Assembly: GCA_964434955.1 (NCBI GenBank)
Contig: CAYSXI010000005.1
Coordinates: 1 to 64,000, forward strand
Direction of reading: 5' to 3'
Source of the DNA: JANQLU01 sp964434955
GTDB taxonomy: Bacteria > Planctomycetota > Planctomycetia > Pirellulales > Pirellulaceae
DNA length: 64,000 nt
Shown: one piece after another, positions 8,365-18,230 of the stretch
How positions within the stretch are numbered: position 1 is the first letter of the stretch
Layout of the letters: every line of letters begins with the position of its first letter
Made by a program: the position numbers and the translations under genes
The notes under the pieces: model-generated
Database searches by the model: none
What the model saw: only the letters and a program-made list of their open reading frames with translations
What the model was told of the DNA's origin: nothing

Positions 8365-11300
8365 ATGTCAGAAAACAACAATCCCAACAACAATCCCAAC
8401 AACGATCCTGAACAGCCAATTGATCCGGAAATCGAACGCACCCAGCCAATCGATGATGATATCGATGACGCTTCGGGTACCACGCCGATGGCCAGTGAGG
8501 AAATGACGGACGACGATTGGGCCGAGTTCGATGAAGCCCCACACATTCCCGAGGGCGACTTGGGCCAAACGGTGGTGCTGGGTGAAGACGAAGCGAAAGT
8601 CGAAGAGCTTCTGCAGAACGAGGGCGCGGACGTGCTCGCGCGGGGAACAGTGATCGCGAATGAAAGCGATAGCTGGACCGGCGATGGGGAGCGAATCACA
8701 ACCGAAAAGTTCGGTTCCGCCAACCCGAGCGACGCGTTGGATACGAACACCATCGATTCGGGCTCCATGGGATCTTCGCAACTGGCCGATATTTGGCGCG
8801 ACCACTTCGATTCCAAAGCGGATCCGATGATGTCGGTCGAGATGCCGACTCCGACACCCGCATCGATGAGCGACGAGTTCAGTCTCAATCCTCGGCTGAT
8901 CAAATCGGGTGCTGGAAAAATCGAGTCCAAGCAAATCATCGACTACCGATTGGGTCGCTTGATTGGTGAAGGCGGGATGGGCGAGGTGTATTCCGCGAAA
9001 CAGGTCGCGGTTGACCGGATGGTGGCCTTCAAGCGTATCCGGAAAACACTTCTGGAAACGGCCGATAAGGATCGGCGAAAAAAGATAGAACGCAAGTTCC
9101 TGACAGAGGCTCACATCACGGCCCAGATGGATCATCCAAATATCGTGACGATTCATGACTTGGGGATCGACCAGGACGAGAACGTCTTCTATTGCATGGA
9201 ATACATCAATGGAACGGAATGGCACCGCGTTTTTGACCAACAAACCGTGGAGCAGAATCTCGATATCTTGATGAGAGTCGCGGAGGGAATGGCATACGCG
9301 CATTCCAAAGACATCATTCATCGCGACCTCAAGCCTGAAAACGTGATGATCGGTAAATATGGTCAAGTCTTGATCATGGACTGGGGTTTGGCCGTTGAGC
9401 TAAAGAAAGGAAAGCCGACAAACCTCGGAGGGACACCTGCCTACCTGGCGCCTGAGATGGCCAAAGGTCCGAAGAACACGATCAACAAAAGCAGCGACAT
9501 CTATTTGCTGGGGGCCCTGCTTTACCATATCGCGACCGGGCGCCCGCCCCACCACGGTTCAACCGTTTCGGAATGCATCAAGCTTGCCGCGCGGAACGAA
9601 ATCCGCGAGATCGGCCAGCTTGAGCGTGAATCGCTGCGACCCCTGACCGTCATCGCGTTGAAGGCGATGCAAACCGAGCAGGACAGCCGTTACGCGACGA
9701 TCGAAGATTTTCAGAATGAGATTCGAGCATTCTTGGCAAAAGAGCAGGGCATCAGCCAGAGTTACAAACTTTCGGACAAAGCAAGTTCGGAGTTTCAGGA
9801 AGCCGAAACCGGGGGCATTTACGAGAAATACGCGTCTGCCTTGTTCGGTTTTCGTGAAGCGGAAGAGCTGTTTGACGGAAACCAGGAAGCCGTCGAAGGA
9901 CAACAGCAAACCAAGATCGCCTACGCAACCTGCGCGCTGCAGCGAAGCGACTTTGAACTGGGCCTCTCTTTACTGGATGAAAAGAACGTTGAAGATCAGC
10001 CGCTGATTCGGGAGCTGCGAAAACAAAAATCGAAGGTTGAATCGCGCAAGAACTTGAATCGCTTGCTGGCGATTGGCGGGGTATTGGGTTTGGCCCTGTT
10101 TGCCGTGGTGGTCACCGTCTTTTATACCAATCAACGGCAACTGAATGCCGGCTTGCAGGTCGCGCGCGACAAAGCGAACACGGAAAAAGTCGCGGCCGAC
10201 AAAGCGAGAAAAGAAGCGGTCGATGCCAAGGAAGTCGCGGACGCAGAAAAAGACAAAGCCGAAAAAACTGCCGTACAATTGTCCAAGTCGTTGAAGGCAG
10301 AAAAGAAAGCGACACAGGATGCGGTAGCTGCAACCAAGCGAGCCGTCGATTCCGAAGGCAAAGCAAAGAAGGCTGCTGCTGACCTGGCCAAATCGTTGAA
10401 AGCGGAAAAGAAAGCCACGCAGGACGCCATGGCGGCAACCAAGCGAGCCGTCGATTCCGAAGGCAAAGCAAAGAAGGCTGCTGCTGACCTGGCCAAATCG
10501 TTGAAAGCGGAAAAGAAAGCCACGCAGGACGCCATGGCGGCAACCAAGCGAGCCGTCGATTCCGAAGGCAAAGCAAAGAAGGCTGCTGCTGATCTAGCCA
10601 AATCGTTGAAAGCGGAAACAAAAGCCAAAGCGGACGCGCTTGCGGCCAAAAACAAAGCAGAGAAAGCCGAGAAGCGCGCGGTGACTTCGGAAGCCATCGC
10701 GGTTAGCCGATTATTCAATTCGAATATCAACCTGGCCGATAGCCTGATTCGCGACAACCAGATCGCGCAGGCGCTGTCGACCCTTCAAACAACCAAGGAC
10801 ATTGACAATAGCGACAAGTATTTGGGCTGGGAGTACCACCGACTCATCCACCTATGCCATCGCGATGTCTTGGAACAGCGTTTTGCCAACGCCGTCGGCT
10901 TTGCTCCCTTGGCAAATGGATTGATCGTCGTTGCTTATCCGGGTGGTGAAATTGACTTGTGGAGCCCTGGCAAGAAAGCTGAAAGAAAGATCGAAACGGG
11001 AATCGCCATCAAGACTTTTGACGTTTCGGCCGATGGTTCTTTGGTCGTGATCGGTTCCGGTCGAGGCAATATGCGACTTTCCGTTTGGAACATGGCGACA
11101 GGGGAATTGCAACAAGATTTGAGTTCCACCGTTTCTGGAAACCGAGTCAATCATCTTGAGTTTGCGGAAACGGGAAACCGGCTTTTGGTCGGTGATTCGG
11201 CCGGCAACGTCTATGGCTACTCACTTTCCGGATTAACCTTCGGGAACCGCCGTGTGTTTCGGCGGCTGCATTCCGAACCGGCTGCCGACTTTGCGTTTTC

Positions 11301-13644
11301 CAGTGATCAGAAACAATTCGCCTCCATTTCGCCTGACGGGCTGTGCCTGATTTGGGACTGGGAAAAAGACACGCCGCGAACGGCCTACCAACACGATGAA
11401 GCACTGCGTTCCGTCGCTATTCAACCGACCGCCAACGGTAAAACCGTCGTCTGCTCGAGCCGAGCGGGCGAAGTCGTAATCCTGGACGCATCCATCGACA
11501 ATGACTTTTTGCAATGGATGAAGATTCGTGATGAAGCCAAACTTGCTGAAGTAAAAAAGGCAATCTTCAAGGAAAGCATTTCCGCTCACGAATCCTCGAT
11601 CAACTCGCTGAGTTTCAGTGCGGACGGGGCGACGCTTTTGACCGGCGGCGACGACCGAGTCATTCGGATTTGGGATTTCAAACATCGAGTCGAGATCAAA
11701 CCGCTCCGAGGACACGACGAATCGGTTGCATCTGTCTCAGTCCTTTCCGGTGGGAAAACGGTCGCTTCGATTTCCAATACGGGCCAGCTGCGAGTTTGGA
11801 ATATCGACCGCTACGAAGACCAAAGAGTCTTTCGTGGAACCGATGTCGCTGCGTCGCAATTCGCCAACTTCAGTTCAGACGGAAAACGGATTGTCAGTGG
11901 CAATGCGAATGGAAAGATCTTTGTTTGGAACAAAGACAACCCGAACCAACCGATCACACTCGCGTTCAATGACAATCTTGGGAAGAACGCCGCGTTCATG
12001 CCCCAATCCGGAAAGATTGTAACGTCGGGAACCAGCAAAGTTAGTGTCTGGAAAGACGGTCGATCGACCTTTGAAACATCGGAAGTCGGACGCGACAGCC
12101 ACTTTGCCGTCTCGAACAACGAACGTTGGCTCGTCACCGGAGGCGATGGTGGAGCCAATGCAAAACCAACGTTGCTATGGGACCTTCAAAGTGGCGAGAA
12201 AGTCGGTGAAATCCTTCCTGCCGGTGATCGCTACCGTGTCACCGCGCTGGCGATCTCAAAAGACGATCGGTTCATCGCGATTGCGACCGGTTCAACGGAA
12301 GGAATTATTTTCCTGTTTAATCTCGAGACGCGAAAACAGCTGGACGAAGTCGAGTCGCATCGCGGATGGATTTCGGACCTGGTATTTTCCGGGAACAACC
12401 AATTGGTCTCTGCGGATTCGCTCGAAGGTTACGTCAACGTCTGGCGAATCGGAGCCAATCGAAAGCTTGAACTTCGCAAGAAACTGGAACAGGTCCTGGG
12501 TAGCTATGTTCAACTTTCATTTTCGCCGGATCAAAATCGTTTTGTCACTTCGAGCAATGAAGACTATAAGACAACGCTCAAGGTTTGGGATGGCGATTCG
12601 TTCGAACTGATTTCGACAAACCAGTTTGAATCCAATATCCGTTACGTTGAATTTCGAAAAGAAAATCAGATTGCCTTCCTTCAGTCGGATGGTCGGCACG
12701 GGATCTGGGATTTGGAAAAATCCGACTCTCCAGAAGCCAAGCCGTTTCGATATGCCAACCTTCGCGGCCGGCTCGTCAACGGCTGGAGTGAACTGCTCGA
12801 CAAGCAAACGATTACGTTTGGAGCTGGCTTCACTTACTTGACGGATAATCAACGAGTTGTGAACAGCTACGGCAATGTCAGTGCATGCGTCGACGCTCAT
12901 TTTGTAAACGACGATCTATCGATCGTCGCGATGTATGCCGATGGATTGATTCGCATTTGGGACGTGGATTCGAAAACCATCACCAAAGTCATCGCGTCGA
13001 AAACGAACGATCCATTCCGGTCCCTTTCGATTCGGCCGGATCGCAAAGAGTTTGCGGTTGCAAACCGGACTTCGATTCAGGTCTTTGCTTCCAAGACCGG
13101 TGACTCGATCAAGGAAGCCAGTTTTGACGGACTGGAGATTGGTTGCCTGCATTGGGCGATACCCGGCACGGTGCATTTGGGAACGAATCAGGGAAGCGTG
13201 CTCGCTTTTGATCTCGGCAAAGAAACGCGAACGACAACAAAAGTGGCAGAAAGCGGGATCGTTTCCGGGATCGCCATTTCCCAGGATGGAAATGTCATTT
13301 CTACCGTCGTGAAGGGTATATCTTCGGACGAAACCGGGAACCTGATTGTCGCCAGAAAAAATGAAGAATCGTGGACCATCCTGGAACCCAGGGATTCGCG
13401 CGTTGCCAAAGTTTCACTCTTTGCCGACGGGAATCGGCTCGTAACCGGAAACCAGGCGGGCTCCGTTACCGTCTGGCAGATCCCGACGGTCAGTTCTGGA
13501 CAAGCCATCCGACAGCTGATCACCATGGCTCAGAATGATAATCCGGTAACGGGAATTTCAATCTCGCCTGACAATCGGTTAATATTGAGTTCTGCTTCCG
13601 ACGGCAGCACGGTCCTCTGGCTGACTAGCGGTTGGGAAGAGTAA
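8365..13644 (+). CDS. Transmembrane Ser/Thr protein kinase with coiled coil and WD40 repeats
   Basis: A 1759-residue protein. An acidic N-terminal 190 residues precede a complete Hanks-type kinase domain (about 191-455): glycine loop GEGGMGEVYS, lysine in VAFKRI, catalytic HRDLKPENVM near 318, and a metal-binding motif DWGLA (near 339) instead of DFG, which is common in planctomycete kinases. The activation segment carries GGTPAYLAPEM. One membrane helix lies at about 563-586, followed by an Ala/Lys/Glu coiled coil (about 590-780) containing near-identical 35-residue repeats. The rest is a WD40-type region (for example SADGATLLTGGDDRVIRIWD). The kinase is therefore likely cytoplasmic, with coiled coil and propellers on the other side. 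It lies between the giant surface protein and an ECF-type sigma factor on the same strand, suggesting a signalling link. Confidence 0.92.
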   Translation: MSENNNPNNNPNNDPEQPIDPEIERTQPIDDDIDDASGTTPMASEEMTDDDWAEFDEAPHIPEGDLGQTVVLGEDEAKVEELLQNEGADVLARGTVIANESDSWTGDGERITTEKFGSANPSDALDTNTIDSGSMGSSQLADIWRDHFDSKADPMMSVEMPTPTPASMSDEFSLNPRLIKSGAGKIESKQIIDYRLGRLIGEGGMGEVYSAKQVAVDRMVAFKRIRKTLLETADKDRRKKIERKFLTEAHITAQMDHPNIVTIHDLGIDQDENVFYCMEYINGTEWHRVFDQQTVEQNLDILMRVAEGMAYAHSKDIIHRDLKPENVMIGKYGQVLIMDWGLAVELKKGKPTNLGGTPAYLAPEMAKGPKNTINKSSDIYLLGALLYHIATGRPPHHGSTVSECIKLAARNEIREIGQLERESLRPLTVIALKAMQTEQDSRYATIEDFQNEIRAFLAKEQGISQSYKLSDKASSEFQEAETGGIYEKYASALFGFREAEELFDGNQEAVEGQQQTKIAYATCALQRSDFELGLSLLDEKNVEDQPLIRELRKQKSKVESRKNLNRLLAIGGVLGLALFAVVVTVFYTNQRQLNAGLQVARDKANTEKVAADKARKEAVDAKEVADAEKDKAEKTAVQLSKSLKAEKKATQDAVAATKRAVDSEGKAKKAAADLAKSLKAEKKATQDAMAATKRAVDSEGKAKKAAADLAKSLKAEKKATQDAMAATKRAVDSEGKAKKAAADLAKSLKAETKAKADALAAKNKAEKAEKRAVTSEAIAVSRLFNSNINLADSLIRDNQIAQALSTLQTTKDIDNSDKYLGWEYHRLIHLCHRDVLEQRFANAVGFAPLANGLIVVAYPGGEIDLWSPGKKAERKIETGIAIKTFDVSADGSLVVIGSGRGNMRLSVWNMATGELQQDLSSTVSGNRVNHLEFAETGNRLLVGDSAGNVYGYSLSGLTFGNRRVFRRLHSEPAADFAFSSDQKQFASISPDGLCLIWDWEKDTPRTAYQHDEALRSVAIQPTANGKTVVCSSRAGEVVILDASIDNDFLQWMKIRDEAKLAEVKKAIFKESISAHESSINSLSFSADGATLLTGGDDRVIRIWDFKHRVEIKPLRGHDESVASVSVLSGGKTVASISNTGQLRVWNIDRYEDQRVFRGTDVAASQFANFSSDGKRIVSGNANGKIFVWNKDNPNQPITLAFNDNLGKNAAFMPQSGKIVTSGTSKVSVWKDGRSTFETSEVGRDSHFAVSNNERWLVTGGDGGANAKPTLLWDLQSGEKVGEILPAGDRYRVTALAISKDDRFIAIATGSTEGIIFLFNLETRKQLDEVESHRGWISDLVFSGNNQLVSADSLEGYVNVWRIGANRKLELRKKLEQVLGSYVQLSFSPDQNRFVTSSNEDYKTTLKVWDGDSFELISTNQFESNIRYVEFRKENQIAFLQSDGRHGIWDLEKSDSPEAKPFRYANLRGRLVNGWSELLDKQTITFGAGFTYLTDNQRVVNSYGNVSACVDAHFVNDDLSIVAMYADGLIRIWDVDSKTITKVIASKTNDPFRSLSIRPDRKEFAVANRTSIQVFASKTGDSIKEASFDGLEIGCLHWAIPGTVHLGTNQGSVLAFDLGKETRTTTKVAESGIVSGIAISQDGNVISTVVKGISSDETGNLIVARKNEESWTILEPRDSRVAKVSLFADGNRLVTGNQAGSVTVWQIPTVSSGQAIRQLITMAQNDNPVTGISISPDNRLILSSASDGSTVLWLTSGWEE
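10276..10625 (+). repeat. Tandem 105-bp coding repeats in the kinase coiled coil
   Basis: Three full units start at 10276, 10381 and 10486, with a partial fourth at 10591. Each is 105 bases (35 residues; consensus LAKSLKAEKKATQDAMAATK followed by RAVDSEGKAKKAAAD). The second and third units are almost identical at the nucleotide level, including silent positions, which points to recent duplication or ongoing copy-number change. Thirty-five residues equal five heptads, so adding or losing a unit would keep the coiled-coil register. Confidence 0.9.
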
Positions 13645-13750
13645 CTCCAAGGATCAATCGGAAAGGTTGCTTGGATTCATCGTGGTCGCGACACAAGTTT
13701 TCGACATGGGTTGTCGCCGCATGAATTGAAGTCTGCCTGTCAGCATTGGA

Positions 13751-15010
13751 ATGAACAGCGAAAATCGCGAAAAAAACTCGTCGCAAGGTCGTCAGAATTG
13801 GCCGGAAACCCAATGGTCGATTGTGATCAACGCCAAAGAAGGTGTTGACGAAAAGCGACATCAGGCGATTGAGAAATTGGTTCAATCGTATATGCCGGCG
13901 CTTCGCGCCCACTTGGTTTTGCGCAAACGGATGAATCCCGAACAGGCCGATGACTTTTTGCAGGATTTTTTCCTTAAGAAGATCATTGAGCAAAACATCG
14001 TCCAACATGCCGACTACTCCAAAGGCAAGTTTCGCTCGTTCATATTAAAGTCCCTTGAAAATTTTCTTCGTGATTACTTTCGTTCGCGGAAGTACAAACA
14101 GCGGGACGTTGAAATCCCCGAGGACTATCCGCCCGAAGAAGAGGCCAAGGAATCTGCCGACATTTTTGACAAGGCCTGGGCGTTTCGCGTTTTCCACCAA
14201 GCCGTCCAGCACTTTCAGCTGGCTTGCGAGCATAACCAAAGCCAGGTTGAGTGGATTGTTTATCGTGAAAGGATGCTGAGACCCGTGTTCTATCGCGAGA
14301 TGCCTTGCAGCTATGAGGAGCTCGCCGAGAAACTCGATGGAACGACGGCCGACCAGGCTCGAAATCTTTTAACCAAAGCGAAACGCAATTTTGCAAAATC
14401 ACTTCGGTTTGTCATTCGCGAATACGTGGAAGACGAAGCTCAAGTCGAAGGCGAAATTGATCAACTGCTCAATGTTCTGAAGAATGCAGACAAACTGGAT
14501 GACGCGCTGGCTCCGTTTCTGGCCGACCAAAACGTTTTTGAAGACGAGGGATCGCAACTTCGCTCGCAATATGCTTCCATCGTGTTCGAGGATCATGAGA
14601 ACAACGACGAAGAACCATTTTCCGACGAGGACCTCTCCAGGGCATGGCAGGAAATATTGAGATCCAAACTGTTTGAACTTGTTCCCGAGAATCAGATCGC
14701 AGACGCGAGCATTGATCCGGATTCAACCGTCGGCACCCTGCTTTTCGGAATGTCACCGTCGATTTACACGATCGACCGCCTGAGACGTTTCGCAAAAACC
14801 AAACACGGAGAAACCCGGGAACATAGCTCCTTCCCGTGCTATTTTGCGCTCTACCTGCTCTGCATCGCTGTCGGCGTTTACAAATGTGACAAATTGCTGA
14901 CGCAGTTGAAGCCGGAAAAGCTGGAACGCAATTTTGACATTGCGATTGCCTATCCCTGGCTGGATGGCCGCACGTCAGAAATCCTGAAGATCGCTCGCAA
15001 GCTGATCTAG
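13751..15010 (+). CDS. ECF-type RNA polymerase sigma factor with long C-terminal extension
   Basis: A 419-residue protein. The first 230 residues resemble planctomycete ECF-like sigma factors: a region-2-like segment (PEQADDFLQDFFLKKIIEQN, then GKFRSFILKSLENFLRDYFR, about residues 58-115) and a region-4-like helix-turn-helix (SYEELAEKLDGTTADQARNL, then KRNFAKSLRFVI, about 185-225). A further 190 residues have no counterpart in ordinary ECF factors of about 190 residues and could be a regulatory domain. The gene starts 106 bases after the kinase gene on the same strand; kinase/sigma pairs are a known planctomycete arrangement, so phosphorylation control is plausible (inference). The assignment to the sigma-70 superfamily is by eye and fairly secure; targets are unknown. 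Confidence 0.75.
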   Translation: MNSENREKNSSQGRQNWPETQWSIVINAKEGVDEKRHQAIEKLVQSYMPALRAHLVLRKRMNPEQADDFLQDFFLKKIIEQNIVQHADYSKGKFRSFILKSLENFLRDYFRSRKYKQRDVEIPEDYPPEEEAKESADIFDKAWAFRVFHQAVQHFQLACEHNQSQVEWIVYRERMLRPVFYREMPCSYEELAEKLDGTTADQARNLLTKAKRNFAKSLRFVIREYVEDEAQVEGEIDQLLNVLKNADKLDDALAPFLADQNVFEDEGSQLRSQYASIVFEDHENNDEEPFSDEDLSRAWQEILRSKLFELVPENQIADASIDPDSTVGTLLFGMSPSIYTIDRLRRFAKTKHGETREHSSFPCYFALYLLCIAVGVYKCDKLLTQLKPEKLERNFDIAIAYPWLDGRTSEILKIARKLI

Positions 15011-15035
15011 TCTCGAGCAGCAACCCGCTGTGGAT

Positions 15036-17204
15036 CTAAAGCTCGAATCGAAACGTCTCAACCAGGAATCGTTTTACGATTTGCCCAACCGTTTCATTGG
15101 CAATCAAGATGTCCGCCTTGCCGCGAACACCATGAAACGAAAAGGGTAGGGGCTCTCGCAGTTTGACGATGGCCCGAACCTGGTTTTTGCCTTGCCATTT
15201 CGATGCAGCCTCAAGGTCACGACTTGCGTCGCCTTGCGCCCCCCTGGTGATCACTTCGTCTCTTGAAAACTGTTCGATCTCGCCGACAAGGACTTTTCCC
15301 GGTTGAGTCGGAAGCAGAATGCGAACTTGGTCACCCAGATTGACAAGATCCATTTTTCTCTCGTCGATCAGCAATTGAACGCGAAACCGCCCGGACTTCC
15401 CGATCAGGCATAGTGTGGTTCCGCTTTCGACAAAACAACCCTGGTTTTTAGGATCGAGGAGTGAACCCTCCCAGCCCTGCATGGGGCTTTGAGTTGCGCG
15501 CGGATCTTCAGCGTTCCAATCAATCATCTCGCCATCGGTCGAAGCGATAATCTTCAATCGATTCTTCTGCACGTTCAGTTTTGCAATCTGCCGATCAAGA
15601 TCCACTTGTCGCGCTCTGAGTTCGGGCAACTCGTACTCTGCTTTTTCATCCACGCTGATCAGCGTTTCAATATTGTCAATTCGCAGTCCAATCAGACGCT
15701 TCTCGTGCTCAAGTTTTTTGAGTTGCTGATCCAACTCATCGCTCTGTAACGTCGCAATGGTGTCACCCGCATTGACTTTGGACTTCGCAGGCGCCGTCCA
15801 TGTCAATGTCCCCCCAACCTGGACACTGACGTACTGGTATTCGGCCAACTCAATCATCGCATCAGCATGAACGTCGCGCTGAACGCGATACTGCGTCCCC
15901 AGGTAACCGCAGCCCACGATGATGCCGAGCACGAACAGGATTCCGGGCCAGCGTTTTTTCTCACGTTTGTTCTTTTGCATCAGAAATCCAGAAAAAGCGA
16001 AACAGAATGCCAGCCCGATCATCGCCCCGTAGACCGTAGCAACGCCAATTGCGAAGGTCGTTAACCCCCAGGATTTGAGACTGCTATAGGCCAGCCAAAA
16101 AATGGCGATCAGGATGAACCAACGATAGGCCACCGACATCAAGTAGTAGACGACTAGAAAAGCACGAGTCGATGGCTGAAAGGGATCATTTTCTTTGGTG
16201 CGGATATGGAACAGAACGTTTGCCAGCAGCTCCCATGAAACCTTTCGAGCTTTGTCAGACAAGTTAGGGATATCGACCAGATCGGAAAGGATGAAGTACC
16301 CGTCGTATCGCATCAACGGATTTCCGTTGACGAGTAGCGTGCTCACCGAACAGACGATCACCAGGTTCAGAAAAAACATTCTTAGCAGGGGAAGTTCGCA
16401 AAAGTGCCAACCCAGAATCGCAAGGCTGGCGATAATCAACTCGACGTAAATCCCTGCGGAAACAACCGCAATTCGCTTCCAGCGCTTTGACAGAATCCAT
16501 GAATCCGTGACGTTGCAATAGAGGCAGGGCGAAAACACGAGAAACATGATCCCAAGCTCATTGCATTCGGCTCCCAGCCGACGACAACAGATCGCGTGCC
16601 CAAGTTCGTGCAGTATCTTGACCATCGACATTGCGATCAGAAACGAAACGACATCGACCGCGCGAATCTGCCCCAAGAAGGGAAGTTCATTGACCAACGC
16701 CGCCGCGTTCTGAACTCCAACGATTCCGGCAAAGCAGAAAAGAACCAACGTCAGCACGATCGCAAAGGGCGAAAACAGACCCGCTCCAAAAAACTCGGCA
16801 AGATCAAAAAACCATCGCGCGTTCATCGATGGGAGCCGAATCGAAAGCAAACTCATGGGAATCTTCATCCAACGCCCACGGTTTCTTGCGTCACGACGTT
16901 TCTGAATCGTGCTTCCGTCGACCGTTTCATTCAGCAAACTGTCTCGACTCATCTGCATGCAGAAGGCGAGCACATCCTCGGCCGACGATCGAATCGGTGA
17001 GTAATAGCGGTTGAAGGCGTCGGCAATCGCGGCGATCGAGTTGCGTCCATTGAGCCTGCAAAAAAGCCAGTATTGAAACTCGTCCAGAATGAAGTAATTC
17101 AGCTGTACCGGATCTTTAATGACCCAGTGGTTTCGCGCAGCAGAATCCCGCTTGACGACAATCAAGTCCTTACGTCGGCTCGGTCGAATCTGATCAAGCT
17201 GCAT
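15036..17204 (-). CDS. M50 site-2 protease fused to HlyD-type domain, with PqqD-like N-terminus
   Basis: A 722-residue membrane protein. Residues 1-95 resemble a PqqD/RRE-type winged helix (FILDEFQYWLFCRLNGRNSI, later a DVLAFCMQM segment). Residues of about 130-420 form a multi-span membrane region with the zinc-protease motif HELGHA (near 199) and a second metal-ligand motif NPLMRYDGYF (near 298), as in M50 site-2 proteases. After a final helix (PGILFVLGIIVGCGYL), residues 440-722 are a membrane-fusion-protein domain: a lipoyl-like half, a coiled-coil hairpin (DQQLKKLEHEKRLIGL...) and a beta-barrel. It is the last gene of a three-gene minus-strand operon of adaptor proteins, 47 bases after its neighbour. 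A likely role is processing and passing an exported protein; the substrate is not shown by the sequence. Confidence 0.85.
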   Translation of the reverse strand: MQLDQIRPSRRKDLIVVKRDSAARNHWVIKDPVQLNYFILDEFQYWLFCRLNGRNSIAAIADAFNRYYSPIRSSAEDVLAFCMQMSRDSLLNETVDGSTIQKRRDARNRGRWMKIPMSLLSIRLPSMNARWFFDLAEFFGAGLFSPFAIVLTLVLFCFAGIVGVQNAAALVNELPFLGQIRAVDVVSFLIAMSMVKILHELGHAICCRRLGAECNELGIMFLVFSPCLYCNVTDSWILSKRWKRIAVVSAGIYVELIIASLAILGWHFCELPLLRMFFLNLVIVCSVSTLLVNGNPLMRYDGYFILSDLVDIPNLSDKARKVSWELLANVLFHIRTKENDPFQPSTRAFLVVYYLMSVAYRWFILIAIFWLAYSSLKSWGLTTFAIGVATVYGAMIGLAFCFAFSGFLMQKNKREKKRWPGILFVLGIIVGCGYLGTQYRVQRDVHADAMIELAEYQYVSVQVGGTLTWTAPAKSKVNAGDTIATLQSDELDQQLKKLEHEKRLIGLRIDNIETLISVDEKAEYELPELRARQVDLDRQIAKLNVQKNRLKIIASTDGEMIDWNAEDPRATQSPMQGWEGSLLDPKNQGCFVESGTTLCLIGKSGRFRVQLLIDERKMDLVNLGDQVRILLPTQPGKVLVGEIEQFSRDEVITRGAQGDASRDLEAASKWQGKNQVRAIVKLREPLPFSFHGVRGKADILIANETVGQIVKRFLVETFRFEL

Positions 17205-17251
17205 GATCGGCCCGCGGTTGGATCAATATCAAAAGCCAAATTGGGCTTTGT

Positions 17252-18217
17252 TTACGAGTCGTGAGCCGACGTATCCGTATCGTCTTTGCCCGGGACGGCT
17301 GATTCATTTGCGGGAATGATGATTGTCCCTTGGAGTCCCGGCCAAAGTGCGCTATCCGAGTTGTCGAATTCGACCCAAACAGGAACCGTCCGGCTTACCG
17401 GATTCGCTTCTGGCGAAACAAAGACGACCTTGCCGGTTCGGGTGATTGATTTCTTGTTTGGAAGCTCGACTTGAATTTTCACTTCTCGATTCTTCAAACC
17501 AACGGCAAGGTCAACGCGAATTTTGCCTTCGATCCGCAACCGGTTGATCCGCACCATCCGAAAAGCTCTCTCGCCCGGGTCTGCCCATTCGCCTTTGGCT
17601 TTGTCGACTTTCACCACCAGCCCATCGATTGGACTTTTGATTTGGTGTTTCGCGATTTCGTTCTGATTGTCTTCAATCTCGACGCTTTGCAATTTTTCCG
17701 TCAGCTGAGCCACATCGAAATCAATCTGCGCTTTCTCGATTTCCAGCTTGGATTTTGCGACCACCAAGGCAAGCCGATCCATCTCGGTATCGGATACGGC
17801 CAGCTCGACGGATTGGTTGGCATTCTTGGCTCGCTTTAATTCGGCCTGAGAAACTTCGGCCGTTTTCTTCGCGAATTCAACCAAGGTTGAATCTTTGGTT
17901 CTTCGTTGGGCAATTTCCAACTCCACCTTGGCCTTTGCCAAGCGAATCTGATAGGTGGCATCATCAATCTGCCCGACAACTTGACCCTTTTTTATGATCT
18001 GACCTTCGCGAACATTGAGCTCGGTCACGACCCCCGCACGTTCCACGGGAACGTCAACGCTTTCGACGATTTTGATCATCGCTTTGGTGATCTTGATATC
18101 CTGCTGCGGTTCTGATTGACGACTGCTTTTTTCCTGGGCGTGAATCGTTCCTGCACCAATAAAAAGTACGGTTGCCAACAAGGGCACGGGCACCAAGGTT
18201 TTATGGAGTGATTTCAT
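17252..18217 (-). CDS. HlyD/RND-type periplasmic adaptor protein
   Basis: A 321-residue membrane-fusion protein. It has a signal peptide or anchor (KTLVPVPLLATVLFIGAGTI, cleavage near HAQ), a lipoyl half-motif (VPVERAGVVTELNVREGQII), an alpha-helical hairpin (about residues 95-185), the second lipoyl half (HQIKSPIDGLVVKVDKAKGE) and a beta-barrel domain. Family members bridge an inner-membrane pump and a TolC-like outer-membrane channel. I chose the ATG at 18217, 13 bases after the stop of the upstream gene, because it begins directly before the signal sequence; a longer frame reaches 18262 inside that gene. A TolC-type gene lies on the other side of the operon, but no pump or ATPase gene is adjacent. 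Confidence 0.88.
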   Translation of the reverse strand: MKSLHKTLVPVPLLATVLFIGAGTIHAQEKSSRQSEPQQDIKITKAMIKIVESVDVPVERAGVVTELNVREGQIIKKGQVVGQIDDATYQIRLAKAKVELEIAQRRTKDSTLVEFAKKTAEVSQAELKRAKNANQSVELAVSDTEMDRLALVVAKSKLEIEKAQIDFDVAQLTEKLQSVEIEDNQNEIAKHQIKSPIDGLVVKVDKAKGEWADPGERAFRMVRINRLRIEGKIRVDLAVGLKNREVKIQVELPNKKSITRTGKVVFVSPEANPVSRTVPVWVEFDNSDSALWPGLQGTIIIPANESAVPGKDDTDTSAHDS

Positions 18218-18230
18218 TTTGCTACTTTGA

